Positions 1 through 8,703 of a stretch of 64,000 bases of DNA are shown here, one piece after another. The stretch comes from Martelella mediterranea DSM 17316 (GTDB lineage: Bacteria; Pseudomonadota; Alphaproteobacteria; Rhizobiales; Rhizobiaceae). The DNA lies in assembly GCF_002043005.1 (NCBI RefSeq), contig NZ_CP020330.1, positions 4,544,001 through 4,608,000 on the forward strand, read 5' to 3'. The notes beneath the pieces were generated by a model that ran no database searches, had not been told where the DNA came from, and was given only the letters and a program-made list of their open reading frames with translations. The translations under genes were made by a program, and so were the position numbers. Numbering within the stretch: the stretch's first letter is position 1; each line of letters begins with the position of its first letter.

Positions 1-322
1 CGAGCTTGCCAAGATCGTGCGCGTGCTCGGCAAGCTCGATCCCGACGCCCCGCATACGGTGCTGCAGACGCTCGACGCCACCACCGGCCAGAACGCCATG
101 AACCAGGTCGAAATCTTCCGCAATATCGCCGGCGTTTCGGGGCTGGTGATGACCAAGCTCGACGGCACCGCGCGCGGCGGCATTCTGGTGGCGATCGCCG
201 CCAAACACAAATTGCCGGTCTATTTCATCGGCGTCGGCGAGGGCATCGACGACCTCGAACCCTTCGAGGCCGCCGAATTCGCCGAGGCGATCGCCGGCCG
301 ACAGGTGGAAGAGCAGGATTAA
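1..322 (+). CDS. ftsY: Signal recognition particle receptor FtsY, C-terminal part (5' end outside window)
   Basis: This is the end of the SRP-family GTPase that docks signal-recognition-particle/ribosome complexes at the inner membrane. The frame is already open at base 2, so the start and the N and most of the G domain lie upstream of the window. What remains shows the family's GTPase signatures: DATTGQNA, the guanine-specificity motif [10 protein letters not shown] and the closing loop [12 protein letters not shown], followed by the short C-terminal helix. TAA ends it. The next gene, yciB, follows on the same strand after about 100 bases, an arrangement common in rhizobia. I am confident of the family; FtsY is preferred over Ffh because the GVGE..DDL.PF end is at the C-terminus with no M domain. 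Confidence 0.93.
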   Translation, partial: ELAKIVRVLGKLDPDAPHTVLQTLDATTGQNAMNQVEIFRNIAGVSGLVMTKLDGTARGGILVAIAAKHKLPVYFIGVGEGIDDLEPFEAAEFAEAIAGRQVEEQD

Positions 323-426
323 GGCGTCGCTTTTCGTTCAACGCCCCGAAATTCGCCGCTTTTGGGGTTGATGAGACGCGGCCGACAGGCCACTTAGCAG
401 ATCACGATCAAGAAACCGGCGGGACG

Positions 427-1074
427 ATGACCGACACCACGAAAAAACTGACCACGGAGCAGAAGGAAGAACCGTTCCTGAAGCTTGCCTTCGAGCTCGG
501 CCCGCTGATGGTGTTCTTCTTCGCCAATTTCCGCGGCGAATGGCTGATGAACACCTTTCCGGCACTGTCCGTGTTCGGCACGCCGCTTCTGGTGGCGACC
601 GCGCTTTTCATGATCGCGACCGTTATATCGCTGATCGGATCGCGGATCGTGCTCGGCAATATCCCTCTGATGCCGCTGGTTTCGGGCGCGGTGGTGATGG
701 TGTTCGGGGCGCTGTCGATCTGGCTGCAGGACGAGACCTTCATCAAGATGAAGCCGACCATTGTCAACGGGTTGTTCGCCGCCGTCCTGCTCGGCGGCCT
801 CGTCTTCGGCCGTTCGCTGCTCGGCTACGTGTTCCACTCCGCCTTCCGGCTCGATGACGAGGGCTGGCGCAAGCTCACCTTCCGCTGGGGCCTGTTCTTC
901 GTGTTTCTGGCCGTGCTCAACGAGGTGGTCTGGCGTAATTTCTCCGCCGATTTCTGGGTCAATTTCAAGGTCTGGGGCACGATGCCGATCACCATCGCCT
1001 TCACGCTGTTCCAGATGCCGCTGATCAACAGGCATACGGTGAACCCGGCGGAGGAAGAAGCGGAGGAGAGCTGA
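427..1074 (+). CDS. yciB: Inner-membrane septation protein A (IspZ/YciB family)
   Basis: A 215-residue polytopic membrane protein of the intracellular septation protein A family, which is linked to envelope biogenesis and division; its molecular activity is not established. The sequence shows about five hydrophobic spans, beginning near residue 25 ([15 protein letters not shown], the family's signature opening) and including the conserved NEVVWRNFS stretch near residue 160 before the last span. The C-terminus is acidic and cytoplasmic-looking. ATG follows a GGCGGGACG sequence that can act as ribosome site. It lies downstream of ftsY on the same strand and meets ccmG tail to tail only 20 bases further on. 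Confidence 0.9.
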   Translation: MTDTTKKLTTEQKEEPFLKLAFELGPLMVFFFANFRGEWLMNTFPALSVFGTPLLVATALFMIATVISLIGSRIVLGNIPLMPLVSGAVVMVFGALSIWLQDETFIKMKPTIVNGLFAAVLLGGLVFGRSLLGYVFHSAFRLDDEGWRKLTFRWGLFFVFLAVLNEVVWRNFSADFWVNFKVWGTMPITIAFTLFQMPLINRHTVNPAEEEAEES

Positions 1075-1094
1075 CGCCTCTCTTCTCTTCCGCT

Positions 1095-1682
1095 TCAGTT
1101 CATCAGCTTCGATGCCGGGCCGATGCTGCGGTTGATCACCGGCAGGATTTCCTTTTCATAGGACGCTTGGTCGATCGGGCCGATCTTCTTGAAGATGATG
1201 GTGCCGTCGGCGCCGACCACGAAGGTCTCGGGGATGCCGTAGACGCCCCAGTCGATCGCCTCCGCGCCGTTTTCGTCGACGCCGATCGCGGCATAGGGAT
1301 TGCCGAGCTCGTTGAGGAATTTCAGCGCGTTTGCCGGCTTGTCCTTGTAATTGATGCCGACGAGGTTGATCGCCGGATCTTTCGACAGTTCCAGAAGATA
1401 AGGGTGCTCGGCGCGGCAGGGGATGCACCATGAGGCGAAGACGTTCACCAGCGTGAACTTGCCATCAATCGCGGCATCGTCAAGCGCCGGGCGGTTGCTG
1501 CCCTCAAGCGCGGGCAGGTTGATCGCCGGCGCCGGCTTGCCGATCAGGACAGAGGGAATTTCGGACGGATCGTGGCCCGAGACGAACTGCCAGCCGAACA
1601 CGCCGAACAGACCGACAACCACGACCAGCGGAATGGCCGCGACCAGATAGCGGCGCGTTTTGCCCTTCTCGCTTTCGCTCAT
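1095..1682 (-). CDS. ccmG: Thiol:disulfide interchange protein CcmG/DsbE (CycY)
   Basis: Periplasmic, membrane-tethered thioredoxin-like protein that keeps apocytochrome c haem-binding cysteines reduced during cytochrome c maturation. The 195 residues start with a positively charged tail and one membrane anchor (about residues 12-32), followed by a thioredoxin fold with the active site WCIPC near residue 86, preceded by NVFAS, and the cis-proline segment YGIPETFVV. This matches the DsbE subfamily. Its ATG overlaps the stop of ccmD by four bases, so translation is probably coupled. It is the last gene of the ccmABCDG operon. Confidence 0.95.
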   Translation of the reverse strand: MSESEKGKTRRYLVAAIPLVVVVGLFGVFGWQFVSGHDPSEIPSVLIGKPAPAINLPALEGSNRPALDDAAIDGKFTLVNVFASWCIPCRAEHPYLLELSKDPAINLVGINYKDKPANALKFLNELGNPYAAIGVDENGAEAIDWGVYGIPETFVVGADGTIIFKKIGPIDQASYEKEILPVINRSIGPASKLMN

Positions 1683-1840
1683 GAGCGGCCCCGGACGCTG
1701 CGGCGGGCGGCGCCCGCCTTTTCCAGAGCGTCAAGCTCGCGCCGTCTGGCGCGGCCGTCGACGAGCAGCCAGAGCACCAGCGCGGCGAATACCAGCGCGG
1801 TCGCGCCGTAGGCGGCGTAGATGAAGAATGCGTGGCTCAA
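1679..1840 (-). CDS. ccmD: Haem exporter protein CcmD (small membrane protein, TTG start)
   Basis: A 53-residue protein with one membrane span, (M)SHAFFIYAAYGATALVFAA..., followed by a basic arginine-rich tail; this is the CcmD pattern. CcmD helps release holo-CcmE from the CcmABC complex. I place the start at TTG (1840-1838), which shares bases with the ccmC stop codon as TTGA; no ATG or GTG fits in frame upstream without running deep into ccmC. The stop TGA overlaps the ccmG ATG. Position between ccmC and ccmG is the standard one. It is short enough to be missed by length filters. Confidence 0.88.
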   Translation of the reverse strand: MSHAFFIYAAYGATALVFAALVLWLLVDGRARRRELDALEKAGAARRSVRGRS

Positions 1841-2607
1841 TGAGTCATCCTCGGCGCTTCAGCCCGGCTGGCCGCGACCCGGCGCATGGCGGAAACGCGG
1901 CGGCGCAGGATCTCGTTGCGCATGGCGGCAAGATGCATGGTGAAAAAGGCGAAAGTGTAGGCGAGCGCCATCACGGCAAGCGGCCACAGGAACACCGGAT
2001 CGATCGTCGGCCCGTCCAGCCGGATCACGCTTGCCGGCTGATGCAGCGTGTTCCACCAGTCGACCGAGAACTTGATGATCGGGATATTGACGACGCCGAT
2101 GAGAATCAGGATCGCGGCAAGGCGGGCGGCGCGGGCCGGCTCGTCCACCGCGCGGTGCAGCGCGATGATGCCGAGATACATCAGGAACAGGATGAACACC
2201 GAGGTCAGCCGCGCATCCCAAACCCACCATGCGCCCCACATCGGCTTGCCCCAGAGCGAGCCCGTCAAAAGCGCCAGAAAGGTGAAGGCGGCCCCGATAG
2301 GAGCGGCAGCCTTGTGCGCGACATCGGCGAGCGGATGACGCCAGACAAGCGTGCCGAGCGCGGCAAAAGCCATCACCACATAGCACATCATCGAAAGCCA
2401 GGCGGCGGGCACATGAATATACATGATCCGCACAGTGTCGCCCTGCTGGTAGTCAGCCTCGGAGGTGAAAGAGAGCCAGAGCCCGACGGCGAAAAGCGCG
2501 ACGGTCACGGCGATCATCGTCGGCAGCACGCGTCGGACGAGGCCCAGAAACCGCGTCGGGTTCGCAAGCCCCGAAAACATTCCGCCCTTTGCCATCGTCT
2601 GGTTCAT
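1837..2607 (-). CDS. ccmC: Haem ABC exporter permease CcmC
   Basis: Membrane component of the CcmABC complex that presents haem to CcmE for cytochrome c maturation. The protein has six hydrophobic spans and the tryptophan-rich periplasmic signature WGKPMWGAWWVWDARLTS, with the conserved histidines in MYIHVPAAW and in NTLHQPASV. I start at the ATG at 2607 (MNQTMAKGG), which gives 256 residues and the typical short N-terminus before SGLANPTRFL. An ATG at 2649 overlapping the ccmB stop is an alternative and would add 14 residues. It sits between ccmB and ccmD. Confidence 0.95.
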   Translation of the reverse strand: MNQTMAKGGMFSGLANPTRFLGLVRRVLPTMIAVTVALFAVGLWLSFTSEADYQQGDTVRIMYIHVPAAWLSMMCYVVMAFAALGTLVWRHPLADVAHKAAAPIGAAFTFLALLTGSLWGKPMWGAWWVWDARLTSVFILFLMYLGIIALHRAVDEPARAARLAAILILIGVVNIPIIKFSVDWWNTLHQPASVIRLDGPTIDPVFLWPLAVMALAYTFAFFTMHLAAMRNEILRRRVSAMRRVAASRAEAPRMTH

Positions 2608-2641
2608 CGCCGTCACCGCTTGCTGTCGATCATGGTTTCGC

Positions 2642-3301
2642 TCAATCATCCGCCTGACGCAAGGCCACAGCCGCGGCAACCGGGCCGACCACCGCAAAAA
2701 ACAATGTGATCGCGGTGAGCAACAGGAAGGGCGGGAGGAACGGATCGATATCGGAGGTCACCGCATAGCTAGCCCCGACGCCGAAGATCAGCACCGGGAT
2801 CGAGAGCGGCAGGATCAGGATCGGCACCAGCAGTCCGCCGCGCGGCAGCGAGACCGCGATCGCCGCGCCTGCCGCGCCGATAAAGGTGATGGCCGGCGAG
2901 CCGACGAATAGCGTGACGAAAGCCGCGCCAAGCCCGGCCGGGTCGATATTCATCAACAGCCCCATCGCCGGCGACAGGATCACCAGCGGCAGGACATAGC
3001 CGGTCCAGTGCGCCAGGCATTTGACCAGCACGATCAGCACCAGCGGCTCGTCGCGCATTTTCAGAATGTCGAGCGAGCCGTCGTCGCGCTCGGCGCGGAA
3101 CATGCGGTCGAGCCCGATCAGCGTCGACAGCAGCACCGCGATCCACACCATGGCCGGGCCGATCCGCGCAAGCAGCGCCAGATCGGGGCCGACGCCGAAG
3201 GGCACGACCGCGACGACCGACAGGAAAAACAGCAGACCCACCAGCGCGCCGCCGCCGGCGCGGACAGACAGAAGCACATCGCGGCGATACAGCGCCCACA
3301 T
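2642..3301 (-). CDS. ccmB: Haem ABC exporter permease CcmB
   Basis: A 219-residue integral membrane protein with six spans, the second subunit of the CcmABC haem-handling ABC complex. The N-terminal cytoplasmic stretch followed by VGLLFFLSVVAVVPFGVGPD, and the loop AERDDGSLDIL near residue 70, are typical of CcmB. The gene begins three bases after the ccmA stop and ends just before ccmC, so the genes are surely cotranscribed. Confidence 0.95.
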   Translation of the reverse strand: MWALYRRDVLLSVRAGGGALVGLLFFLSVVAVVPFGVGPDLALLARIGPAMVWIAVLLSTLIGLDRMFRAERDDGSLDILKMRDEPLVLIVLVKCLAHWTGYVLPLVILSPAMGLLMNIDPAGLGAAFVTLFVGSPAITFIGAAGAAIAVSLPRGGLLVPILILPLSIPVLIFGVGASYAVTSDIDPFLPPFLLLTAITLFFAVVGPVAAAVALRQADD

Positions 3302-3304
3302 CGC

Positions 3305-3970
3305 TTAAGCCTCCGCATCCATGAAGGGGTCGGTGGCAAGCCGCACCGGGCCGGAAAAGCGCATTTCCCGCGCATTTGCGAGATCGAGCGGCTCATGGGT
3401 CGCCGCGATCACGATCCCTCCCGCGGCAAGATGCGCGTTCAGGAGGCCGGAAAACAGCGTCTTCGCCGCGCTGTCGAGCGCCGCGGTCGGCTCGTCGAGC
3501 AGCCATACCGGGCGATGGCTGCATAACAGCCGCGAAAACGCGATCCGCCGCTTCTGCCCCGCCGATAGAAAACCGAAAGGCAGGTCGAGTACGTCGATCA
3601 GGCCGACCGCATCGGCGGCGTCATCCACCGCCATCCCCGCGCCGTCGCCGAAATCGCCCGTCAGGGCCTTCCAGAAGTCGAGGTTCTCGCGCGCCGTCAT
3701 CTCCGGCTTCATTGCGTTGAGATGGGCGAGGTAATGGGCGGCGAAGGCAAGCGGCAGGGGCTCGGCACCGTCGCCTGCAAGTAACCACGACTTGCCTTCC
3801 GCCCCGCCGACCAGCCCCAGCATTGCCCTGAGCGCGGTCGACTTTCCCGCCCCGTTCGGGCCCGTGAACATCAGGCTCTCGCCGGCGACAAGCGACAGCG
3901 AAAGCCCGCTGAAGATCAGCAGGTCGCCCCGGCTCACGGTCAGATCATCGGCCCTGACGGCAATTGTCAT
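3305..3970 (-). CDS. ccmA: Cytochrome c biogenesis ATP-binding protein CcmA
   Basis: ATPase of the CcmABC complex; ATP hydrolysis drives release of haem-loaded CcmE. The 221 residues contain a Walker A motif GPNGAGKST near residue 37, the ABC signature LSAGQKRRI and the Walker B WLLDEPTAALD followed by the switch histidine in ATHEPLD. LSAGQ, rather than LSGGQ, is usual in CcmA. It is the first gene of the minus-strand ccm operon, which diverges from acnA across about 275 bases. The upstream side holds a perfect palindrome (GCCGTTCGAACGGC, 3998-4011) next to an A-rich run, a possible control site. Confidence 0.95.
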   Translation of the reverse strand: MTIAVRADDLTVSRGDLLIFSGLSLSLVAGESLMFTGPNGAGKSTALRAMLGLVGGAEGKSWLLAGDGAEPLPLAFAAHYLAHLNAMKPEMTARENLDFWKALTGDFGDGAGMAVDDAADAVGLIDVLDLPFGFLSAGQKRRIAFSRLLCSHRPVWLLDEPTAALDSAAKTLFSGLLNAHLAAGGIVIAATHEPLDLANAREMRFSGPVRLATDPFMDAEA

Positions 3971-4245
3971 GATGTCTCTATCCCTGGAGCCGTCTCTGCC
4001 GTTCGAACGGCAAATTTAAAAAAAATTCAAATTTCAACACAGTTGATCTGGCACCTTTCTTAGAAATTATCTATAAGATGCGCAACCACGCCAGCGGCCG
4101 GCGTGAATCACATCCTTGCGCCGAACCTGGGGCATTTGTCCCACGTGCGGACAGCGGAAATGGTCGTACCCGCATCCTGATGTCGTAAGTACATGGGCGT
4201 TCGCACGGCTGGTCTAGGCCAATCAGAATGAGCGGGGTTTTATCC

Positions 4246-6939
4246 GTGGCTAAATCACTGGACAGTTTTGAATGTCGTTCCACACTCGATGTGGGCGGAA
4301 AAGAGTATGTCTACTACAGCCTGCCGAAGGCTGAAGCTAACGGGCTCGAAGGCGTCTCGAAGCTTCCGTTCTCCATGAAGGTTCTTCTGGAAAACCTGCT
4401 TCGCAACGAAGATGGCCGCTCGGTCACCAAAGACGACATTCTTGCTGTCGCCAAGTGGCTTAACGACAAGGGCACGGCCGGCGCCGAGATCGCCTACCGC
4501 CCGGCCCGCGTGCTGATGCAGGACTTCACCGGCGTTCCCGCCGTTGTCGACCTCGCCGCCATGCGCGACGGCATCGTCAATCTCGGCGGCGATCCGGAAA
4601 AGATCAACCCGCTGGTGCCCGTCGACCTTGTCATCGACCACTCGGTCATCGTCGACGAATTCGGCACGCCGCAGGCCTTCGCCCACAATGTCGAATATGA
4701 ATACAAGCGCAATGGCGAGCGCTACCGCTTCCTGAAATGGGGCCAGCAGGCGTTCAAGAACTTCCGCGTTGTGCCCCCCGGCACCGGCATCTGTCACCAG
4801 GTGAACCTCGAATATCTCGGCCAGACCGTCTGGACCAAGGAAGAGGACGGCGCGGAAGTCGCCTACCCCGACACCTGCGTCGGCACTGACAGCCACACCA
4901 CCATGATCAACGGCCTTGGCGTTCTCGGCTGGGGTGTCGGCGGCATCGAGGCGGAAGCCGCCATGCTCGGCCAGCCGGTTTCCATGCTGCTGCCGGAAGT
5001 CATCGGCTTCAAGCTCACCGGACAGCTCAAGGAAGGCGTCACCGCCACCGACCTCGTGCTGACCGTGGTTCAGATGCTGCGCAAGAAGGGCGTCGTCTCC
5101 AAGTTCGTCGAGTTCTACGGCGCCGGCCTTGATTCGATGACGCTCGCCGACCGCGCCACCATCGGCAATATGGGCCCGGAATACGGCGCGACCTGCGGCT
5201 TCTTCCCGGTCGACTTCGAAACGCTGCGCTATCTCGACATGTCGGGCCGCGCCAAGGACCGGATCGCGCTGGTCGAAGCCTATTCGAAGGCGCAGGGCAT
5301 GTATCGCGAATCGGGCGGCGAGAACCCGGTCTTCACCGATACGCTGGAACTGGACCTCGGCGACGTCGTTCCGTCCATGGCCGGCCCGAAGCGCCCGGAA
5401 GGCCGGATCGCGCTCGAAAACATCGCCTCCGGTTTCTCCGAAGCCATGGTCGACATGTACAAGAAGGACAAGGGCGAGATCGACAAGCGCTATGCCGTTG
5501 AAGGCACCGATTACGATCTCGGCCATGGCGACGTCGCGATTGCCGCGATCACGTCCTGCACCAACACCTCCAACCCCTCGGTGCTGATCGCTGCCGGGCT
5601 TCTCGCCCGCAACGCCGTCGCCAAGGGCCTGAAGACCAAGCCTTGGGTCAAGACTTCGCTCGCGCCCGGATCGCAGGTCGTTGCCGAATACCTGGAAAAG
5701 GCCGGTCTGCAGGATGACCTCGACGCGCTCGGCTTCAACCTCGTTGGTTTCGGCTGCACCACCTGCATCGGCAATTCCGGTCCGCTGCCGGCCCCGGTCT
5801 CCAAGACCATCAACGACAAGGGCCTGATTGCCGCCGGCGTTCTCTCCGGCAACCGCAACTTCGAAGGCCGCATCTCGCCGGACGTTCAGGCCAACTATCT
5901 GGCATCCCCGCCGCTGGTTGTCGCCCATGCGCTGGCCGGCACGGTGAGGAAGGACCTGACGACCGAGCCGCTTGGCGAGGACAAGGACGGCAACCCGGTC
6001 TATCTCAAGGATATCTGGCCATCCTCGAAGGAAGTGCAGGAGACGATCGAGAAATACGTCACCCGCGAACTCTACGAGACCAAATATGCCGACGTCTTCA
6101 AGGGCGACGAGAACTGGCAGGCGGTTCAGATCCCCGACGGCCAGACCTATGCCTGGGACGACAACTCGACCTATGTCCAGAACCCGCCCTACTTCGTCGG
6201 CATGGGTAAGACGCCAACGGCTGTTTCCGATATCAAGGATGCCCGCATTCTCGGCCTGTTCGGCGACAAGATCACCACCGACCACATCTCTCCGGCCGGT
6301 TCGATCAAGGCGCAATCGCCTGCCGGCGAATATCTGATGGGCCACGATGTGGCGGTTGCCGACTTCAACCAGTACGGCACGCGTCGCGGCAATCATGAAG
6401 TGATGATGCGCGGCACCTTCGCCAATATCCGCATCCGCAACCACATGCTCGGCCCGAACGGCAAGGAGGGTGGCTACACCATCCACTATCCGTCCAAGGA
6501 AGAGATGTCGATCTTCGACGCGGCCATGGAATACAAGAAGGAAGGCGTTCCGCTCGTCATCTTCGCCGGCGGCGAATATGGCAACGGCTCCTCGCGCGAC
6601 TGGGCGGCCAAGGGCACCAACCTGCTTGGCGTGCGCGCCGTAATTGCCGAAAGCTACGAGCGTATCCACCGCTCCAACCTCGTCGGCATGGGCGTCATCC
6701 CGTTCACCTTCGAGGACGGCGCGACCTGGGAAAGCCTCGGCCTGAAAGGCGACGAGACCGTCTCGATCGAAGGCCTCGCCGACATCAAGCCGCGCGAGAA
6801 GAAGATCGCCAAGGTCACCTTCGCCGATGGCACGGTCAAGGACGTCCCGATCCTCTGCCGGATCGACACGCTCGACGAACTCACCTACGTCAACAATGGC
6901 GGCATCCTGCAAACGGTGCTGCGCGACCTGGCGGCGTAA
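4246..6939 (+). CDS. acnA: Aconitate hydratase A (TCA cycle)
   Basis: Interconverts citrate and isocitrate through cis-aconitate with a [4Fe-4S] cluster. The protein has the aconitase domain layout of the AcnA/IRP1 type: substrate residues in [15 protein letters not shown], the cluster cysteine of [12 protein letters not shown] (about residue 437), the two cysteines of [11 protein letters not shown] (about 505-508), and the C-terminal swivel domain with [14 protein letters not shown] start at GTG 4246 (AKSLDSF), which gives 897 residues, the usual rhizobial length; an in-frame ATG at 4228 would add six. The GGGG run ahead of GTG fits a ribosome site. A strong terminator follows. Confidence 0.97.
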   Translation: MAKSLDSFECRSTLDVGGKEYVYYSLPKAEANGLEGVSKLPFSMKVLLENLLRNEDGRSVTKDDILAVAKWLNDKGTAGAEIAYRPARVLMQDFTGVPAVVDLAAMRDGIVNLGGDPEKINPLVPVDLVIDHSVIVDEFGTPQAFAHNVEYEYKRNGERYRFLKWGQQAFKNFRVVPPGTGICHQVNLEYLGQTVWTKEEDGAEVAYPDTCVGTDSHTTMINGLGVLGWGVGGIEAEAAMLGQPVSMLLPEVIGFKLTGQLKEGVTATDLVLTVVQMLRKKGVVSKFVEFYGAGLDSMTLADRATIGNMGPEYGATCGFFPVDFETLRYLDMSGRAKDRIALVEAYSKAQGMYRESGGENPVFTDTLELDLGDVVPSMAGPKRPEGRIALENIASGFSEAMVDMYKKDKGEIDKRYAVEGTDYDLGHGDVAIAAITSCTNTSNPSVLIAAGLLARNAVAKGLKTKPWVKTSLAPGSQVVAEYLEKAGLQDDLDALGFNLVGFGCTTCIGNSGPLPAPVSKTINDKGLIAAGVLSGNRNFEGRISPDVQANYLASPPLVVAHALAGTVRKDLTTEPLGEDKDGNPVYLKDIWPSSKEVQETIEKYVTRELYETKYADVFKGDENWQAVQIPDGQTYAWDDNSTYVQNPPYFVGMGKTPTAVSDIKDARILGLFGDKITTDHISPAGSIKAQSPAGEYLMGHDVAVADFNQYGTRRGNHEVMMRGTFANIRIRNHMLGPNGKEGGYTIHYPSKEEMSIFDAAMEYKKEGVPLVIFAGGEYGNGSSRDWAAKGTNLLGVRAVIAESYERIHRSNLVGMGVIPFTFEDGATWESLGLKGDETVSIEGLADIKPREKKIAKVTFADGTVKDVPILCRIDTLDELTYVNNGGILQTVLRDLAA

Positions 6940-6969
6940 GGCTGCTGGTTTGACGGTTGAGAATCATGA

Positions 6970-6999
6970 GCCGGGCGGCACGAACCGCCCGGCTTTTTT
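6970..6999 (+). terminator. Rho-independent terminator of acnA
   Basis: A perfect nine-pair stem GCCGGGCGG / CCGCCCGGC with a six-base loop is followed directly by six T. It starts 30 bases after the acnA stop. On the other strand the convergent ATPase gene ends at 7004, so the stem could help stop both transcripts, though only the plus strand has the T run. Confidence 0.93.
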
Positions 7000-7003
7000 G
7001 TGG

Positions 7004-7711
7004 TCAGGCGGTCTCTGCGTACCTGACCGCCCCGGCATTGATAAAACAGGCCTTGTCGAACAGGCCGAGATCGAGCGCATTCGGCAACCGCAGATCGGAC
7101 AGGGTCGGAAAGGCCCGATTTGCCCCCTCGAAACGACGGTCAATCTGGGCGACGAAAACGAAAATATGGCCATGGCGACGGGCATGGGCGCGCAATACCC
7201 GGATCTGCTGGTCAAGCGGCGGGTTTTCGCGTCGCTGGTCCAGAAGTTGCAGATAATCGATGACCGCAAGCGTGCCGGCCGGCGCCGCGCCAAGCCTTGT
7301 GATCACATAGTCCGCCGAAATCCTGTCACTGTCGTCGAACACGAACCGGACCTCATCCGGCGTCCGGTTCAAGGCTCGGAAATGACGCAGCATGCCGACT
7401 GCCGTCTCCTCCAGCGAGAAGAAAAAGGCGCGGTGGCCGGCGCGCGCTGCGTTCAGCGCGAGTTCGAGCGCCAGCAGCGTCTTGCCCTGACCGGGACGCG
7501 CCGCCGACAGCAGCAGGTCGCCCGGCGCGAGCTTCTCATAGATGCCGTTGGCGGAACGGGCCGAGGGAACGGAGGCGGCAAGCGCGCTCCAGCTTTCAAA
7601 GCCTTCCTGGATCGCCAGGCGGTCCAGCGCACGATTGAGCGGAATGTCTTCTGCGCGGGCCAGTTTTCTGGCGCTATGTTTCAGCCGATAAACGGGTCGG
7701 GAGAGTTTCAT
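7004..7711 (-). CDS. Stand-alone DnaB/RecA-fold ATPase (putative DNA helicase)
   Basis: A 235-residue protein consisting of a short helical N-terminus (LNRALDRLAIQEGFESWSAL) and one RecA-like ATPase core. It shows a P-loop AARPGQGKT near residue 70, the glutamate strand AFFFSLEET and a Walker B-like LAVIDYLQLLDQ near residue 148, all of the kind seen in the C-terminal domain of replicative helicase DnaB. The DnaB N-terminal domain and primase-binding linker are absent, so it is not the replicative helicase. Similar short proteins are known in rhizobia under the name DNA helicase, without a proven role. It converges with acnA. Function is inferred from fold only. Confidence 0.7.
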   Translation of the reverse strand: MKLSRPVYRLKHSARKLARAEDIPLNRALDRLAIQEGFESWSALAASVPSARSANGIYEKLAPGDLLLSAARPGQGKTLLALELALNAARAGHRAFFFSLEETAVGMLRHFRALNRTPDEVRFVFDDSDRISADYVITRLGAAPAGTLAVIDYLQLLDQRRENPPLDQQIRVLRAHARRHGHIFVFVAQIDRRFEGANRAFPTLSDLRLPNALDLGLFDKACFINAGAVRYAETA

Positions 7712-7912
7712 GGATCAAACCTTCCATCCCGGACGAACGTGCAATCCCTCCTTATGCGATGGTCCGGACAGACGGTTTCATCGTGAAGCTCGGCACGTCA
7801 GGTGCTTTCCCGAATGGAGGGGGGCGGCGCGAGCAGCGCACGGTACGTATGATAACGGCAAATCCGATTCGGCAAAAGCGTGGACCAAACGGAACGCTTC
7901 CCAGCGAAAGGC

Positions 7913-7937
7913 GGAACGTTGTCCGGCCACCGGCGTT
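7913..7937 (+). promoter_or_regulatory. EcfG-type (general stress response) promoter ahead of exoD
   Basis: GGAAC (7913-7917) and CGTT (7934-7937) are separated by exactly 16 bases, an exact match to the -35/-10 pattern recognised by the alphaproteobacterial general stress sigma factor EcfG (GGAAC-N16/17-CGTT). It points to exoD, whose GTG is about 43 bases downstream. The rest of the 269-base gap (7712-7980) shows no convincing gene. Confidence 0.6.
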
Positions 7938-7980
7938 CACCCGATAACATCTGAAAAGCGCACCACCCGCGGAGCAACAC

Positions 7981-8574
7981 GTGAGCGACAGCCCCGAGCA
8001 GGACCCGCAATCGCTGAGCGGCATCACGAAAGAGGCGCTGGACCATGCCGATGGCGCGCGGGTTTCGGTGGACGACATGCTGTCGACCTTCGGATCGGCC
8101 TCCTTCGTGCCGCTGCTGATCCTGCCGTCGCTACTGGTGATGTCGCCGCTCGGCGGTGTGCCGGGGCTCTCCTCGCTGTTCGGCATCATGATCGTGCTGA
8201 TCGCGGCCCAGGGGCTGATCGGCCGCAACAGCATCTGGCTGCCCGGCCTCATCCGCCATCGCGCGATCGAACGCGACAAGGCAGCCAAGGCGATGAAAAA
8301 GATCTTGCCCGTCACGCGCTTCATCGACCGCCATTCGCACAGGCGGCTCTCCTTCCTGTTCCGCAGCCCGCTTGATCGCATTCTGCCGCTTGCCTGCGTG
8401 CTCGCCGGCGCGCTGATGCCGGTTTTAGAACTGGTGCCATTTGCCTCCGCCTTTCTGGGGCTCGCGGTCACGCTGATCGCCTATTCGATGCTCAGCCGCG
8501 ACGGGCTGTTCGCGGTGCTCGCGGCCATTCCGATTGCTGGGGCCCTGTGGGTGGGCAAGACCGTGATCCTGTAA
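7981..8574 (+). CDS. exoD: ExoD-family membrane protein
   Basis: A 197-residue protein of the ExoD family, named after a Sinorhizobium locus needed for normal exopolysaccharide production and alkaline tolerance; the biochemical role is unknown. The N-terminal 60 residues are hydrophilic. Then come hydrophobic spans at about 40-60, a basic cytoplasmic loop (HRAIERDKAAKAMKK) and a C-terminal pair of spans ending GALWVGKTVIL. The start is GTG, with GGAG upstream. An EcfG-type promoter lies immediately ahead, so stress induction is likely. The gene stands alone. Confidence 0.82.
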   Translation: MSDSPEQDPQSLSGITKEALDHADGARVSVDDMLSTFGSASFVPLLILPSLLVMSPLGGVPGLSSLFGIMIVLIAAQGLIGRNSIWLPGLIRHRAIERDKAAKAMKKILPVTRFIDRHSHRRLSFLFRSPLDRILPLACVLAGALMPVLELVPFASAFLGLAVTLIAYSMLSRDGLFAVLAAIPIAGALWVGKTVIL

Positions 8575-8703
8575 CCTCACACGCGTTTTTCACCCCATCG
8601 TGACTTTCCGTTGATTCTGTATGGCGCTAGATTGGCCGCCATGTTTGATACGCGTTGGCCAATGTGGCCACGCAGCGATTGCAAACCGGTGAAGGCTCCT
8701 GCC

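Noticed and set aside
4255..6912. Long open frame on the minus strand across the whole aconitase gene
   Set aside because: It is a mirror frame caused by high-GC codon bias. Its translation is low complexity (rich in V, A, G, D, R), shows no motif, and the plus-strand frame is an unmistakable aconitase.
7759..7947. 62-codon ORF upstream of exoD
   Set aside because: Overlaps the EcfG-type promoter, is arginine/glycine rich without domains, and has no good ribosome site.
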